Source: Posidonia oceanica
Lineage: Eukaryota > Streptophyta > Magnoliopsida > Alismatales > Posidoniaceae
Direction of reading: 5' to 3'
NCBI GenBank assembly: GCA_037176725.1
Contig: JAZBRS010000029.1
Location: 49,300,001-49,364,000, forward strand
Length of the DNA stretch: 64,000 bases
Below the pieces are notes generated by a model, which was given only the letters and a program-made list of their open reading frames with translations, was not told where the DNA came from and did not search any database. Positions 23,011 through 32,900 of this stretch are shown in pieces. The position numbers were made by a program, and so were the translations under genes. Each line of letters begins with the position of its first letter. The stretch's first letter is position 1.

Positions 23011-23972
23011 AAACTGACATCACTTCCCAGCTTAGGAGGGTTAAAGCTGATATATCCATTTGGGACCTTATCCACTCCTCTTCCGAACACCGTGAGGCTT
23101 TTCTCCGAGTGTTCCAAGCTGCCCGAGTGTCCCAAGCCATAGAGCCTGCAGCTCTGGAGAGCATGGTTGGCGTTATCGCAGAGCCACAGATCATCTCTTT
23201 CATGAGCGATGAGCTGCCTCCTGCCGGGATTAATCATAACCAACCCTTGTTTGTCACGGTGTAATACAAAAACTTTCACATTCCCCTATCGCTGGTTGAT
23301 AACGGGTCAGGCCTTAATGTCTGTCTGTTGCGCACTGCAACCAGGCTCAGATTCAAAGCCGAGGATATCACTCCGGCGATAAAGGAAATGACAGCTTTTG
23401 ATAATACGCACCATGACGCTCTAGGGATTCTGATTATTCCTTTGATCATTGGCCTGGACACTTTCGATGTAGAGTTCTACATTGTTTACTTGGAGCCTAA
23501 CTTTAATTTCCTGCTTGGGCGCCCTTCGCTGCACAAGTATCAGGTCATCCCCTCGACCCTCCACCGCATGATCAAGTTTCGCCACGGCGACGATGTTATC
23601 GTTGCAATGGCGGAAAATTTCGAGAAGGAGCGGATCGAGGCGGTTGCACCCATCTTTTCGCATACAATCCCTTTTGACCCTGAACTTTCAGCTGCTTTGT
23701 ATCGAGTTAATCGGTGCGAGCCGGTTAGCTTTGTACCCGATCTTGAACGTGTCAACTCCTTGGTCGTTCACAGCAACCCCTTCCGGATGGTCGAAAATGT
23801 CAGTCACAGGTGGGGCTATGTCAAAGGAGCGCCGCTCGGGCGCTATGCCCAGGGAATCCCTGAGCCAGTCCAAGCAGTAGAGCGAAGAGAGTCTGAAGGC
23901 CTTGGATATGATCAGCAGTCCAGCAAAGACAGATGCATGCTACCGAAGGATCAGAAGATGGCCATTCCGTAG
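23011..23972 (+). pseudogene. Element A protease, decayed
   Basis: Homologous to C 1-1200. The linker TDITSQLRRVKADISIW is followed by INHNQPLFVTV, a TAA at 23262-23264 where C has CAG, and then the aspartic protease. Its active-site segment is LVDNGSGLNV (D at 23298-23300), followed by DALGILIIPL and NFLLGRPSLHKY. The D-N-G-S-G signature, in place of the usual D-T/S-G, is shared with C and so is a family trait. A TAG closes the stretch at 23970, but homology continues (DLSNFTSAGIL, then EDYYSDEEE). Confidence 0.88.
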
Positions 23973-25533
23973 GACCTCTCTAACTTCACCAGTGCAGGTA
24001 TCCTAGAATCAGGCAGCAGTGAAGCCTCAGTGCAGCAGGCGCTATGCCCAAGTTCTCAGCTGTCAGAAGAAGAATGGGTCTGCATCGAGGACTATTACTC
24101 AGATGAGGAAGAGTCTGGTATAGTTGAGCCAGCCCCAACCAGCAGCAAGGACCAGCTCAGCGCGACTGTGTCCCGGTCAGTTTGCTTAGCACTTACCAAT
24201 GAAGCAGCAGAATCGGCAAACCCTGGGACAGGGTTGACAGCTTCCCCTCTTCTTGCAGTGTCACCAAAGTTGCCGACAGTCGCAGCTGCAGCACTAGAGC
24301 CAAGAACACGCCCATCGGCGTTACCCGGCAGTCAGCCTGTGGCCGCAGCCGCACCAGCTTGGAAATCACTTTCTCAGGCGGCACAGTCAGCCAGGTCAAG
24401 CGACAGCGTGATTCAGCCCGCATCATTGACAGCGCCACAAGTAAGTCGGGCGGCTCAATCAGGCACACTGCTGTCAGCCTCAGCAGATCTTGCTATGCGG
24501 AAGATTCTCACCACTGCTACCGGGAGACCACCACTGTCACCAACGGGCACCGGCGTTTCATCCCCAAGCATGGCGGCCCAGCCATCGGCCCCTCAGAAGA
24601 GCGGTTGTGCCCCCTACCGGCACCAGCAGTAATCCTGGTAGCATATCCAGCAGCAGCCAAGCAGATACCCCAAGCAGCAGAAAGCCCAGCAGTCGAGTCA
24701 AGGCCGGCCGCAAGTCCGGCAGTCGCTTATTACGTCGACTCACCCTCGGATGAGGAGGCAGGAGCGGCTACTGATGCTCAGATTGATTTCTCTATGGGAG
24801 ACTTGGAGCAGTTATTCTAGAGCAGCTCGCGTCGCTGGCACAGGACGTGGCAGAGCATGAGACTGCACAAAAGATGGGGAAGGCCGTGGCTACAGATCCC
24901 TCTATCATGGTCCAAGAGGAAGAACTAGCGCTCGAGGCACCCATCAGACTAGATGAGCTGATCACCCTGCAGCCAGGGGGTGGGTCTCGATGGTTTGTGC
25001 AGCGCATGCCACATATAGGCAAAGCAGCAGTAGCAGAGCAAGATGCACCAGCAGCAGAGCATCATGTAGTACAGCATGCAAAGGTAGGAGAGCACCATGT
25101 AGAGTCCCATGCAGAAAGAGGAGAGTCCCATGCAGAGTCCCATGTAGAGCCCCATGCAGAGTCCCATGCAGAGCCCCATGCAGTAGATGTAGAGCACCAT
25201 GCAGTAGATGTAGAGTCCCATGCAGTAGAAGTAGAGCACCATGCAGTAGATATAGAGCAACATGCAGTAGCAGTAGAGCAACATGCACCTATATTAGTAG
25301 AACAACATGCAGTAGTAGTAGAGCAACATGCACCTATATTAGTAGAGCAGCATGTAGTAGTAGGAGAGCAATATGCGCAAGTGGCGGCAGTACAGCATGT
25401 GTCGGTAGCGGCAGAATATGCACAGACAGCAGCGCAGCAGTCACCAGTAGTATAGTCAGCAGTAGCAGAGTTAACAGAATCAGCAGAGTCAGAGCAGGCA
25501 GAAACAGCTGAGGAGCTTGCCAGGATAGAGGTC
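23973..25533 (+). pseudogene. Element A protease-RT spacer with His/Glu repeat tract and frame changes
   Basis: Low-complexity acidic and Ser/Ala/Pro-rich sequence with at least two frame changes: open in one frame to 24632, in another for AYYVDSPSDEE up to 24820, and in a third from about 24820 (LEQLASLAQDVAEHE). Residues encoded by 25060-25400 form an unusual tract of HAVxVEx/ESHAEPHAV-type repeats rich in His and Glu. A TAG at 25453 interrupts the last frame before the RT domain. In Ogre elements the region between protease and RT contains an intron whose removal restores the frame; whether that applies here cannot be decided from one decayed copy. Confidence 0.65.
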
Positions 25534-26820
25534 ATGCGTCGAGGGTATAAAAACACTCGGGTGTGCGTGACCATCTTGAAGCGTCACCAGGGCCAAGCAG
25601 TGGAACACTTGCACTCCTTCGATATCTCAGACCCCACTTTTGAGAAGGAGATCCTCTCGGAGCTTATTACATATGGAGAGGAGGATGATACAGGCGAAGA
25701 TGAGAATGACGAACCATTACTTGAGTTCTGGCCCCACGACGACGATCCAGAAGGCCCCAACCTCCATGTCGAAGAAGAAACAGAGGTTGTCAACATTGGC
25801 ACAGTGGAAGAAATCAGAGAGGTCCGCATCAGCGCCCTTCTGTTGGCCCAAGCTAGAGCAGCATTCATCGCATTCTTGAAGGAGTATGCGGATGTCTTCG
25901 CCTGGAGCTACGAGGATATGGTGGGCCTCGACATTGAGATAGTTGTGCACAACCTGCCCTTAGACCCAGATGCAAGGCCAGTAAAGCAGAAGATATGGCG
26001 ATGGCGACCGCAGTGGCTACTTATGATCAAAGAGGAGATCATGAAGCAGCACGGTGTTAACTTCCTCAAGGTTGTCCTTTACCCTGAGTGGCTTGCAAAT
26101 GTCGTCCCAGTGCCCAAAAAAGATGGACGAGTCCGCATGTGCATCGACTATCGGGACCTGAACAAGGCGAGTCCCAAGGATGATTTTCCACTACCGCACA
26201 TTGACATCCTGGTCGACAATACTGCAGGACACAAAATGCTCTCTTTTATGGACGGCTTCTCTAGCTATAATCAGATTAGAATGGCAGAAGAGGATATGGA
26301 GAAAACATCATTTATCACCCCTTTGGGTGTCTTCTGCTATCAAGTTATGCCGTTTGGGCTGAACAATGCTGGCGCAACCTATTAGAGGGCCATGACTACA
26401 CTTTTCCACGACCTCATGCATCAAGAAGTTGAGGTATACGTGGACGATATGATTGCCAAGACCAAAGAGCCTGAGGATCATCTTGCCTACTTAAGGAAGC
26501 TCTTTGACCGTTTAAGAAAGTACAAGTTGAACCTTAACCCCAGCAAATGCGTATTTGGGGTATCTTCTGGCAAACTCCTAGGCTACATCGTTAGTTAGAG
26601 GGGGATTGAGGTGGACCCGATAAAGGCAAAAGCCATCGTGGATATGCCACCTCTCAGGATAGAGAAAGAAGTCCGAGGCCTGCTTGGACGCCTGCAGTAT
26701 ATTAGTCGGTTCATTGCGCAACTCACGCCTATATGCGAACCGAGCTTCAAGCTCCTGAAGAAGAATGCGCAGATCAGCTGGAGCGAAGAGTGCCAGGCCG
26801 CCCTCGATAAGATCAAGTAG
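25534..26820 (+). pseudogene. pol: Element A reverse transcriptase, decayed
   Basis: All RT core motifs are readable: VVPVPKKDGRVRMCIDYRDL, then FPLPHIDILVDN, the catalytic Asp in FMDGFSSYNQIRM (GAC 26251-26253), TSFITPLGVFCYQVMPFGL, and YVDD at 26437-26448. The thumb/connection segment LNPSKCVFGV...LGYIVS and the palm end LQYISRFIAQLTPICEP follow. TAG stops at 26383 (ATY-stop-RAM), 26596 and 26818 fall where Gln is expected (for example TYQRAM in gypsy RTs). The frame is otherwise continuous. FMDGFSxYNQI is typical of the Tat/Athila side of Ty3/gypsy. Confidence 0.93.
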
Positions 26821-27230
26821 CTTCTGACCAAGCCTCCTGTGTTGGTCCCTCCCACGCCTGGGAGACCTCTGCTTCTTTACCTCTCAGCATTCCATGGACG
26901 CCGTCTTGGGCTAGCATGATGAATCTGGTAGAAAGGAGCACGCAATTTATTACCTAAGCAAGAAATTCAATGACTGTGAAGCCAGGTATAGCACAATGGA
27001 GAAGACTTGCTTATCCCTCTTCTGGGCTGCACAGAAGCTGAGGCACTACTTGATGGCATACCTAGTCCGGCTCCTATGCCGACACGACCCTATCAAGTTC
27101 CTCTTCTAGAAGCCAGCAATGGTAGGCAGATGCGTCAAGTGACAAGTGTTGTTGTCTCAGTACGACATCACCTTTGTCACGTAGCGCGCCATGAAGGGCC
27201 AAGCCATGGCAGATCACCTTGAAGACTTTC
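26821..27230 (+). pseudogene. Element A RNase H (retroviral type), decayed
   Basis: Begins LLTKPPVLVPPTPGRPLLLYLS, then a frameshift near 26883-26890, then LGxHDESGRKEHAIYYLSKKF, YSTMEKTCLSLFWAAQKLRHY and SQYDITFV. Stops are TAG 26912, 27107 and 27182 and TGA 27140. These are the tether and RNase H segments that follow RT in gypsy elements. The reading frame after the shift is kept through the integrase. Confidence 0.82.
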
Positions 27231-27770
27231 CTTTGCCTGAATACCAACCTCTCCAGACGCAGTTCCTGGATGAGGGCATCCTATTTGCAATGGAAGACAC
27301 TGAAGAGAAGGACCCCGAAGACTTAGAGCATTGGCAGTTGTACTTTGATGGCGCTGTCAACAAGAAGGGCCGAGGCATAGGTGCGGTGTTGACTACACCG
27401 TAGGGGCAGATGATCCCCTTTGCAAGGAAGCTGACCTTCAAATGCACTAATAACGAAGCAGAATATGAAACATGCATTCTGGGATTGAAGGTCGCACTTG
27501 AGCATGAGGCACAGAAGCTGCATGTGCACGGCGATGTCATGCTGGTGATTTCCTAAGTGAATGGCGACTGGAGAACAAAGGATCCAAAGTTAGTACCATA
27601 TCACGAGCACCTGCTGAAGCTGATAGAGCAGTTCGCAAGCATCCGCTTCTCGTATATGAACAGAGCAAGGAATGCATATGCAGATGCGTTGGCAACCTTA
27701 GCGTCCTGGCTCAGCATACCTGAGGATCGAGCAGTGGATGTATCAGTTACATGCATGGAGTAGCCTGCAC
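27231..27770 (+). pseudogene. Element A second, archaeal-type RNase H, decayed
   Basis: A second RNase H fold: LYFDGAVNKKGRGIGAVL (Asp at 27347-27349), TNNEAEYETCILGLKVAL (catalytic Glu), and HGDVMLVIS followed by VNGDW. This set (FDGAxN...NNxAEYE...GDxxLVI) is the extra Archaea-like RNase H acquired by Tat elements. The acidic residues needed for catalysis are present. Stops are TAG 27401 (TP-stop-GQM), TAA 27554 (VIS-stop-VNGDW) and TAG 27761, each readable as Gln. Confidence 0.87.
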
Positions 27771-29056
27771 ATTGCATGAGCATAGAGGAGGCAGATTCAG
27801 CAGAAGAGCAGCCTTGGTATTGCGATATCAAAGCATTCCTTGAGTCTGGCAGCCAGCCGCCTGGCACTTCAGTGGCAGATAGAAGAACTTTAGCGCGTCT
27901 GGCGTCAAAGTATGTGTTAGGGGCAGGGCAGCTATACAGAAGGTCATACAACTAGATGCTCCTACGCTGCCTAAGCAAGTCAGAGGCTGACACGCTTATG
28001 CTCCAAGTCCATGCGGGGACTTGTGGTCCGCATATGAACGGAGTGCTGCTGGCCAAGAAGATAATGTTGCAAGGCTACTTCTGGTCAACCATAGAGGCAG
28101 ACTGCTGCCAGTTTGTGCGTAGATGCCACAACTACCAAATCCATGGTAATCTTATGCACGCACCCCCGTAGGAACTGCACAGCATGTCCTCGCCATGGCC
28201 CTTCTCCAACTGGGGGATAGATGTCATTGGCGCCATACACCCTGCAGCATCGAATGGTCATCGCTTCATCCTGGTAGCGATAGATTATTTCACTAAGTGG
28301 GTGGAAGCAGCCTCCTACAAGGCGGTCACTGCCACGGTGACAGAAAAGTTTATCAGAAATAACATTATCACCCGTTACAGGGTCCCGCATGCAGTCATCT
28401 CTGACAATGGCCCAAATTTTATTGCAAAGAGGATCGAGGAATACCTGCAGAAGCATCAGATCAAGCATCATAGATCCTCACCCTATCGGCCGCAGATGAA
28501 TGGAGCAGTGGAGTCTACCAACAAAAACATTGTGAAGATAGTGAAGAAGATAGCAGAAACCCACAGAGACTAGCATGATAAGCTCCCGTACGCACTCTGG
28601 GCGTACAGAACAACAGTGCGGACCTCTACAGGTGCTACCCCTTCTTCGCTGGCATATGGCATGGAAGCAGTACTGCCCGTCGAAGTAGAAATCCCTTCAC
28701 TGCGAATCCTGCGAGAAGCGGAGCTGGAAGAAGCAGAATGGGTCGAGGACCGCTGCGCCCAGCTTAACCTGATAGACGAGTGCAGATTGCAAGCAATGCA
28801 TAATGCACGTTGCTACCAGAAGCGGATGGCAAGAGCATACCTAAAGAAGGTGCAACCTAGGAGCTTCCAGCTAGGAGACCTTGTTCTGCGAGCCATCCAC
28901 TTGCCAGACGGTCGAGGCAAATTCTGACCCAACTGGCGTGGCCCTTTTGTGGTCAAGCAGGCATTCTCAGGCGGTGCAGCGATTCTTGAGGACATGGATC
29001 AGACTGGGCAGTCAGAGCCGGTCAATGCATGCTACCTCAAGAAATACTATCAATAG
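27771..29056 (+). pseudogene. Element A integrase, decayed
   Basis: The N-terminal zinc-binding part is VHAGTCGPHMNG...CCQFVRRC (HHCC). The catalytic core has Asp in GIDVIG (28220-28222), Asp in ISDNGPNF (28403-28405) and Glu in NGAVESTNK (28511-28513), so the D,D-35-E spacing is exact. The C-terminal part contains GDLVLRAIHLPDGRGKF, then NWRGPFVVKQAFSGGAAIL (GPF/Y-like). Stops are TAG 27953, TAG 28169, TAG 28571 (where Trp is expected), TGA 28925 (GKF-stop-PNW, Arg expected), and TAG 29054, which may be the true end. The enzyme would insert element cDNA into the genome. Confidence 0.93.
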
Positions 29057-29923
29057 CCTGGCCCCAACCTTGCAGAGCATTTCCTTCCATCCTACCCTTT
29101 GCATCTTCTCTTCCTTGTACATCCTCCCTGCATCCCAATCTCGTCCCTTGCATTCCCGCATTCTCTGCATATAGCCTTGCATTCTCGATCTCTTCCTGCA
29201 TACCTCCAGCAAAAATTAGAAAATCCTACAAAAAATCATGCATTGCATTTGGCCTGATGATGAAATCGGACGTGCTGCCTGCTTTGGAAGGAGTCTACCC
29301 TGCCTCACCTGACACTACTTAGGCGTCTTAGCTAGTGAGGGAGCCACCTTTCAAGTGAGAACAGGTGAAACAACCAAACCCCTTAGGACTTGCACCTCCC
29401 GAGGTAGATAAAATGCTAGGGTGTGAGCAAATGTGAGCATAAAAGATATGTCTGAGCTTGGGCATAGAAGAAAAAGCAACAGAAGGCGAAGGCAGAAACA
29501 GGCCCTAAAGATAGAGGCGTGTAGCATAACCCTGTCCCTCCGAACTGCTTCAGAGATGATCCATCACTTAGCACCTGGGAGTCCCGAATCCACTTCAAAA
29601 CCCCAGCGCCCATTACCTCTAAGCCTGGGATAGCGGAAGCTTGCAAAAAAAAAGAAGAAAAGAAAAAGCAAAAAAAAGAGAAAGCAAAAAAGAAAAGAAA
29701 CAAAAAAAAGCAACTCCAGAAAGAAAAAAAAGCAAGCAACGCAATCCCTTAGAGATAAGCAAAGTTTGCACCTGGGCAATCTGCAAACCCTGCGAAGCCT
29801 TTAAACTCAGCAAGGCCTAGCAAGCAGCTCCCCAACTCCAGCTAGGTGGCCTCTACCTCTAAGATAGGAACAGGGGAAACCTACATGCCTATGAGGGAGC
29901 CAAAACGATGCAAAAGAGTAGGT
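29057..29923 (+). other. Post-integrase spacer of element A (left part)
   Basis: Non-coding. It includes a purine-rich A/G run at about 29641-29745. It continues at 35369 after removal of solo LTR E. I see no gene or recognisable RNA here. Confidence 0.7.
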
Positions 29924-29928
29924 GTAGG
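29924..29928 (+). repeat. Target-site duplication of solo LTR E (left)
   Basis: GTAGG directly before TGTTGACACC; an identical GTAGG follows the LTR at 35364-35368. A perfect 5-bp duplication. Confidence 0.9.
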
Positions 29929-32900
29929 TGTTGACACCCCATTTTGACAGGCTGAATCAATTGAAATCTTCTGGTGGCTTTTGAACCCAAACCTAGGGCC
30001 AAACCCACACCTTTCTCTTCCTCTTTCCCCTCAAAACAAGCCCAAACTTAACCTAGGATCGCACCCATTTCCCAAACCCAAAAACTACCCAAAAATCATA
30101 GGAAAACTCACCCTCCCCAACTTAGCAAGCCTACTAAAAAGCCCTTAAAATTTCAAACCAAAACCACTCCCGAAAATCCTTGGAAACTTAGGCAAAACTA
30201 CCCTTTTTCTACACCTCAAAACCCCTCCAAAAACCTTCCAAAATCCAAATCCAAATCCTTGGTCCAATACTAGAGACCATAGGCCACACACCCACCAAAT
30301 TTCACCTCTTTTCTAAACCTCTAACCCCTTCATTTACCCAAATTATCCTTTTCTCTCTCTTGGATTATTCTTTTCTCTCTCCTCTCTCTTTCCTGATTAT
30401 CCTCCCTCTTTCCACCCCCATCTCTCCCTTCTTCCTGCCTGGCTATGGGCCCACCTTGTGCATCTCCCTCTTCTGTACTTTATTTGCATTTTTATTCTAT
30501 TTTTAGCTTATTCCTCGATTTTCTAATATTTGTTTTCCCTCCACTCCTCTCTTTCTCCCTTCCTCCTCCATTTTTTCCTTTTCTTTTTCCTTTTCCCTTT
30601 CTTTCCCTTTCTTCCATTAAATCCTCAAAAAACCTATAAAAACCTGTAAAACTCTAAAACAAAAGAAAAACAAATCAAAATCATAAAAAGAAGTAATTAA
30701 AAACTTAAACAAACAATTAAAAACAAAAACCTAATTGAATCCGACTAAAAAAGGGAAATTAAGAATGCCATCTAAAAAATACAAAACAGACAAAAGAAAA
30801 TGTAGTAAAATCAAGTAAAAAACCAAAATATAATCAAAACAAAATGAAAGTAAAAACCTCATTAAAAATAATAAAAAACGAATACTAAAAAAGAAGAAAA
30901 CAATTAAAAACATTAACACAAGTAATTAATTAAAAAACACTTAACCAATCTAAAAGAAACAATCAAAAAATTTGAAACAATTTAAAAACACTTAATTAAA
31001 AACTCAATAAGAAAACTTAACTAAAGAATATTAAAAGAATTTAGCAAACAAAATAAAAAAACAATTTAAAGAAGAATTAAGAAAAACTAAAATAAAAAAA
31101 CCTAAAACTCCTCCTAAACAATTAAAAAGCAACCCAATAAAAAAGTCTAATTAAAACCCCAACTTAACAAGAAAAACTTAACTAAAAAATATTAAAAGAA
31201 TTTAACAAACAAAATCAGAAAGCAATTTAAAAGAAGACTTAAGAATAACTACAATAAAAAAACCTAAAACTCATCCTAACTAATTAAGAAACAACCCATT
31301 AAAAAAGACTAATTAAAAATCCCAACTTAACAAGAAAAACTCAACTAAAAAACAATTAAAAAATTTAACAAACATTTAAACCAAATCAAAAACAATTTAA
31401 AGAAAACTTAAATCCTAAAAACTTAAATCAAAACTAAAAATCCTTCTAACCCTAATTAATTTAAAAACAATCTTCAAAAACCTAATTAAAAAATCCTAAC
31501 TTAAAAACAATTACTTTACAAATATTTTCAAATTTTCTTTCTATTTTATTTCAATTTTTCTTCTTTTTCCTTCTTCCTTTCTTTCTTCCCCTCTTCCTTA
31601 TTTTTTCTTTCTTTTCTATTTTCTTTTTTCTCTTCTTCGGCCCGGCCCACGGCCGACTCCTCTTCTTCCTCTCCCGCTCCTTCTCTGATTTTTTCTTTCT
31701 TTTTTCTCAAATCACCTCCTCTCCTGCAATCGACACCTCACCATCACCAGACCTACTGTCCTTCACCTTTGCACGCCCTTTGCCCGGGCTAGACCGACAT
31801 GCGCCGCCCGTCGTGGCCGTGCCATTAGAAGCCTGCCACCACCCCTCCTTAGCACTCAATTGCCCTGCCACCCAAAAACCAGTAGAACCAGTAGCTCCAG
31901 AACACACCAGAAAACACACCCTTCACTGCCTAGAACCTGGACCCTCTTCCTTGTGCGCTCCCCCCAGCCGGAGAGAACCCAATTCACCCCCTTCCTCTAC
32001 CAGAAAAAACCAGCATTTCCTCCTCTTGATCCCACTGCAAACCAGAGCACCAAACTCCTCCGAAACCTCCCAGAATTCCTCCCCCAATCTCACCGAACAT
32101 CCAGCAACACACTCCACCCGCTTCACTTTCAAATACAACCCAGAATCACCCCTGATTCCATCGGAAATCCTCCTCAGAACCCAACCACCTTCCTCCAGAA
32201 ATTCCCGACACCACAGGCCCCTAATCCTTCCCAAACTCCACTCAGCTACTCACCAGAATACCAGCTCTCCAGACCCCCCGGCCTGTAGCCCAACAATGCA
32301 CTACAGACCGAGCCCTCCACAACAAACACTTCTCTCCATTTCTGTCTGAAAATCACCACACCTGCAAACTCCTAAACCAGACTTCCACTGCCCAAGCCAA
32401 GCCTCCAAACACCTTCACCGAGCATCCAGCTACCCATCAGAACCCTCCGCTCAGCCCGAGGAGCCACAAGCCGTTCCCCCCACCTCCGGCAGCCTCTACT
32501 GGACCCAAAGAGGCCGTTTCTTCCGTCGATCATCAGAACCCACATCCAAGATTCCTGGGAGCACCAGAGCAGCGCCTGGAGTGGATCCCAATCATCGCCT
32601 GCGGCTGAAGACACCTGCAGTTGCCGGACAAGCCTCGTCAACATCAGCAGAAACCACCTAGGTGGGTGGCCCATCCCATTGCGTGAAAAGGTAAAGCAAT
32701 CACTCCTCCGGCTCCTCCTCTTTCCTCTCTCGCTTCTCGGCCTTCTTTTGAGACATTTCATCGCCTGTGCCGCTCGCACGAGATCGCCGGAGACCCCTTC
32801 TTCCCCGGCACCGGTAGCACCTGCAGCGGCCGCTCAGCACCGTCCAGCGCCCCGCGCACCACCTGGCACTGCCTGCTGCACCACCGCACTCCGACGGCCT

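Noticed and set aside
20125..29056. A recoded genetic code with TAG read as Gln
   Set aside because: The element sits in a nuclear plant repeat context with frameshifts and Trp-to-TAG changes too; CHG deamination explains the bias more simply. Kept only as an alternative in the finding.
31700..32350. Several overlapping open frames in LTR E (for example 31780-32349)
   Set aside because: CT/C-rich low-complexity sequence of the LTR; no domain, and no conserved frame in LTR C or F.
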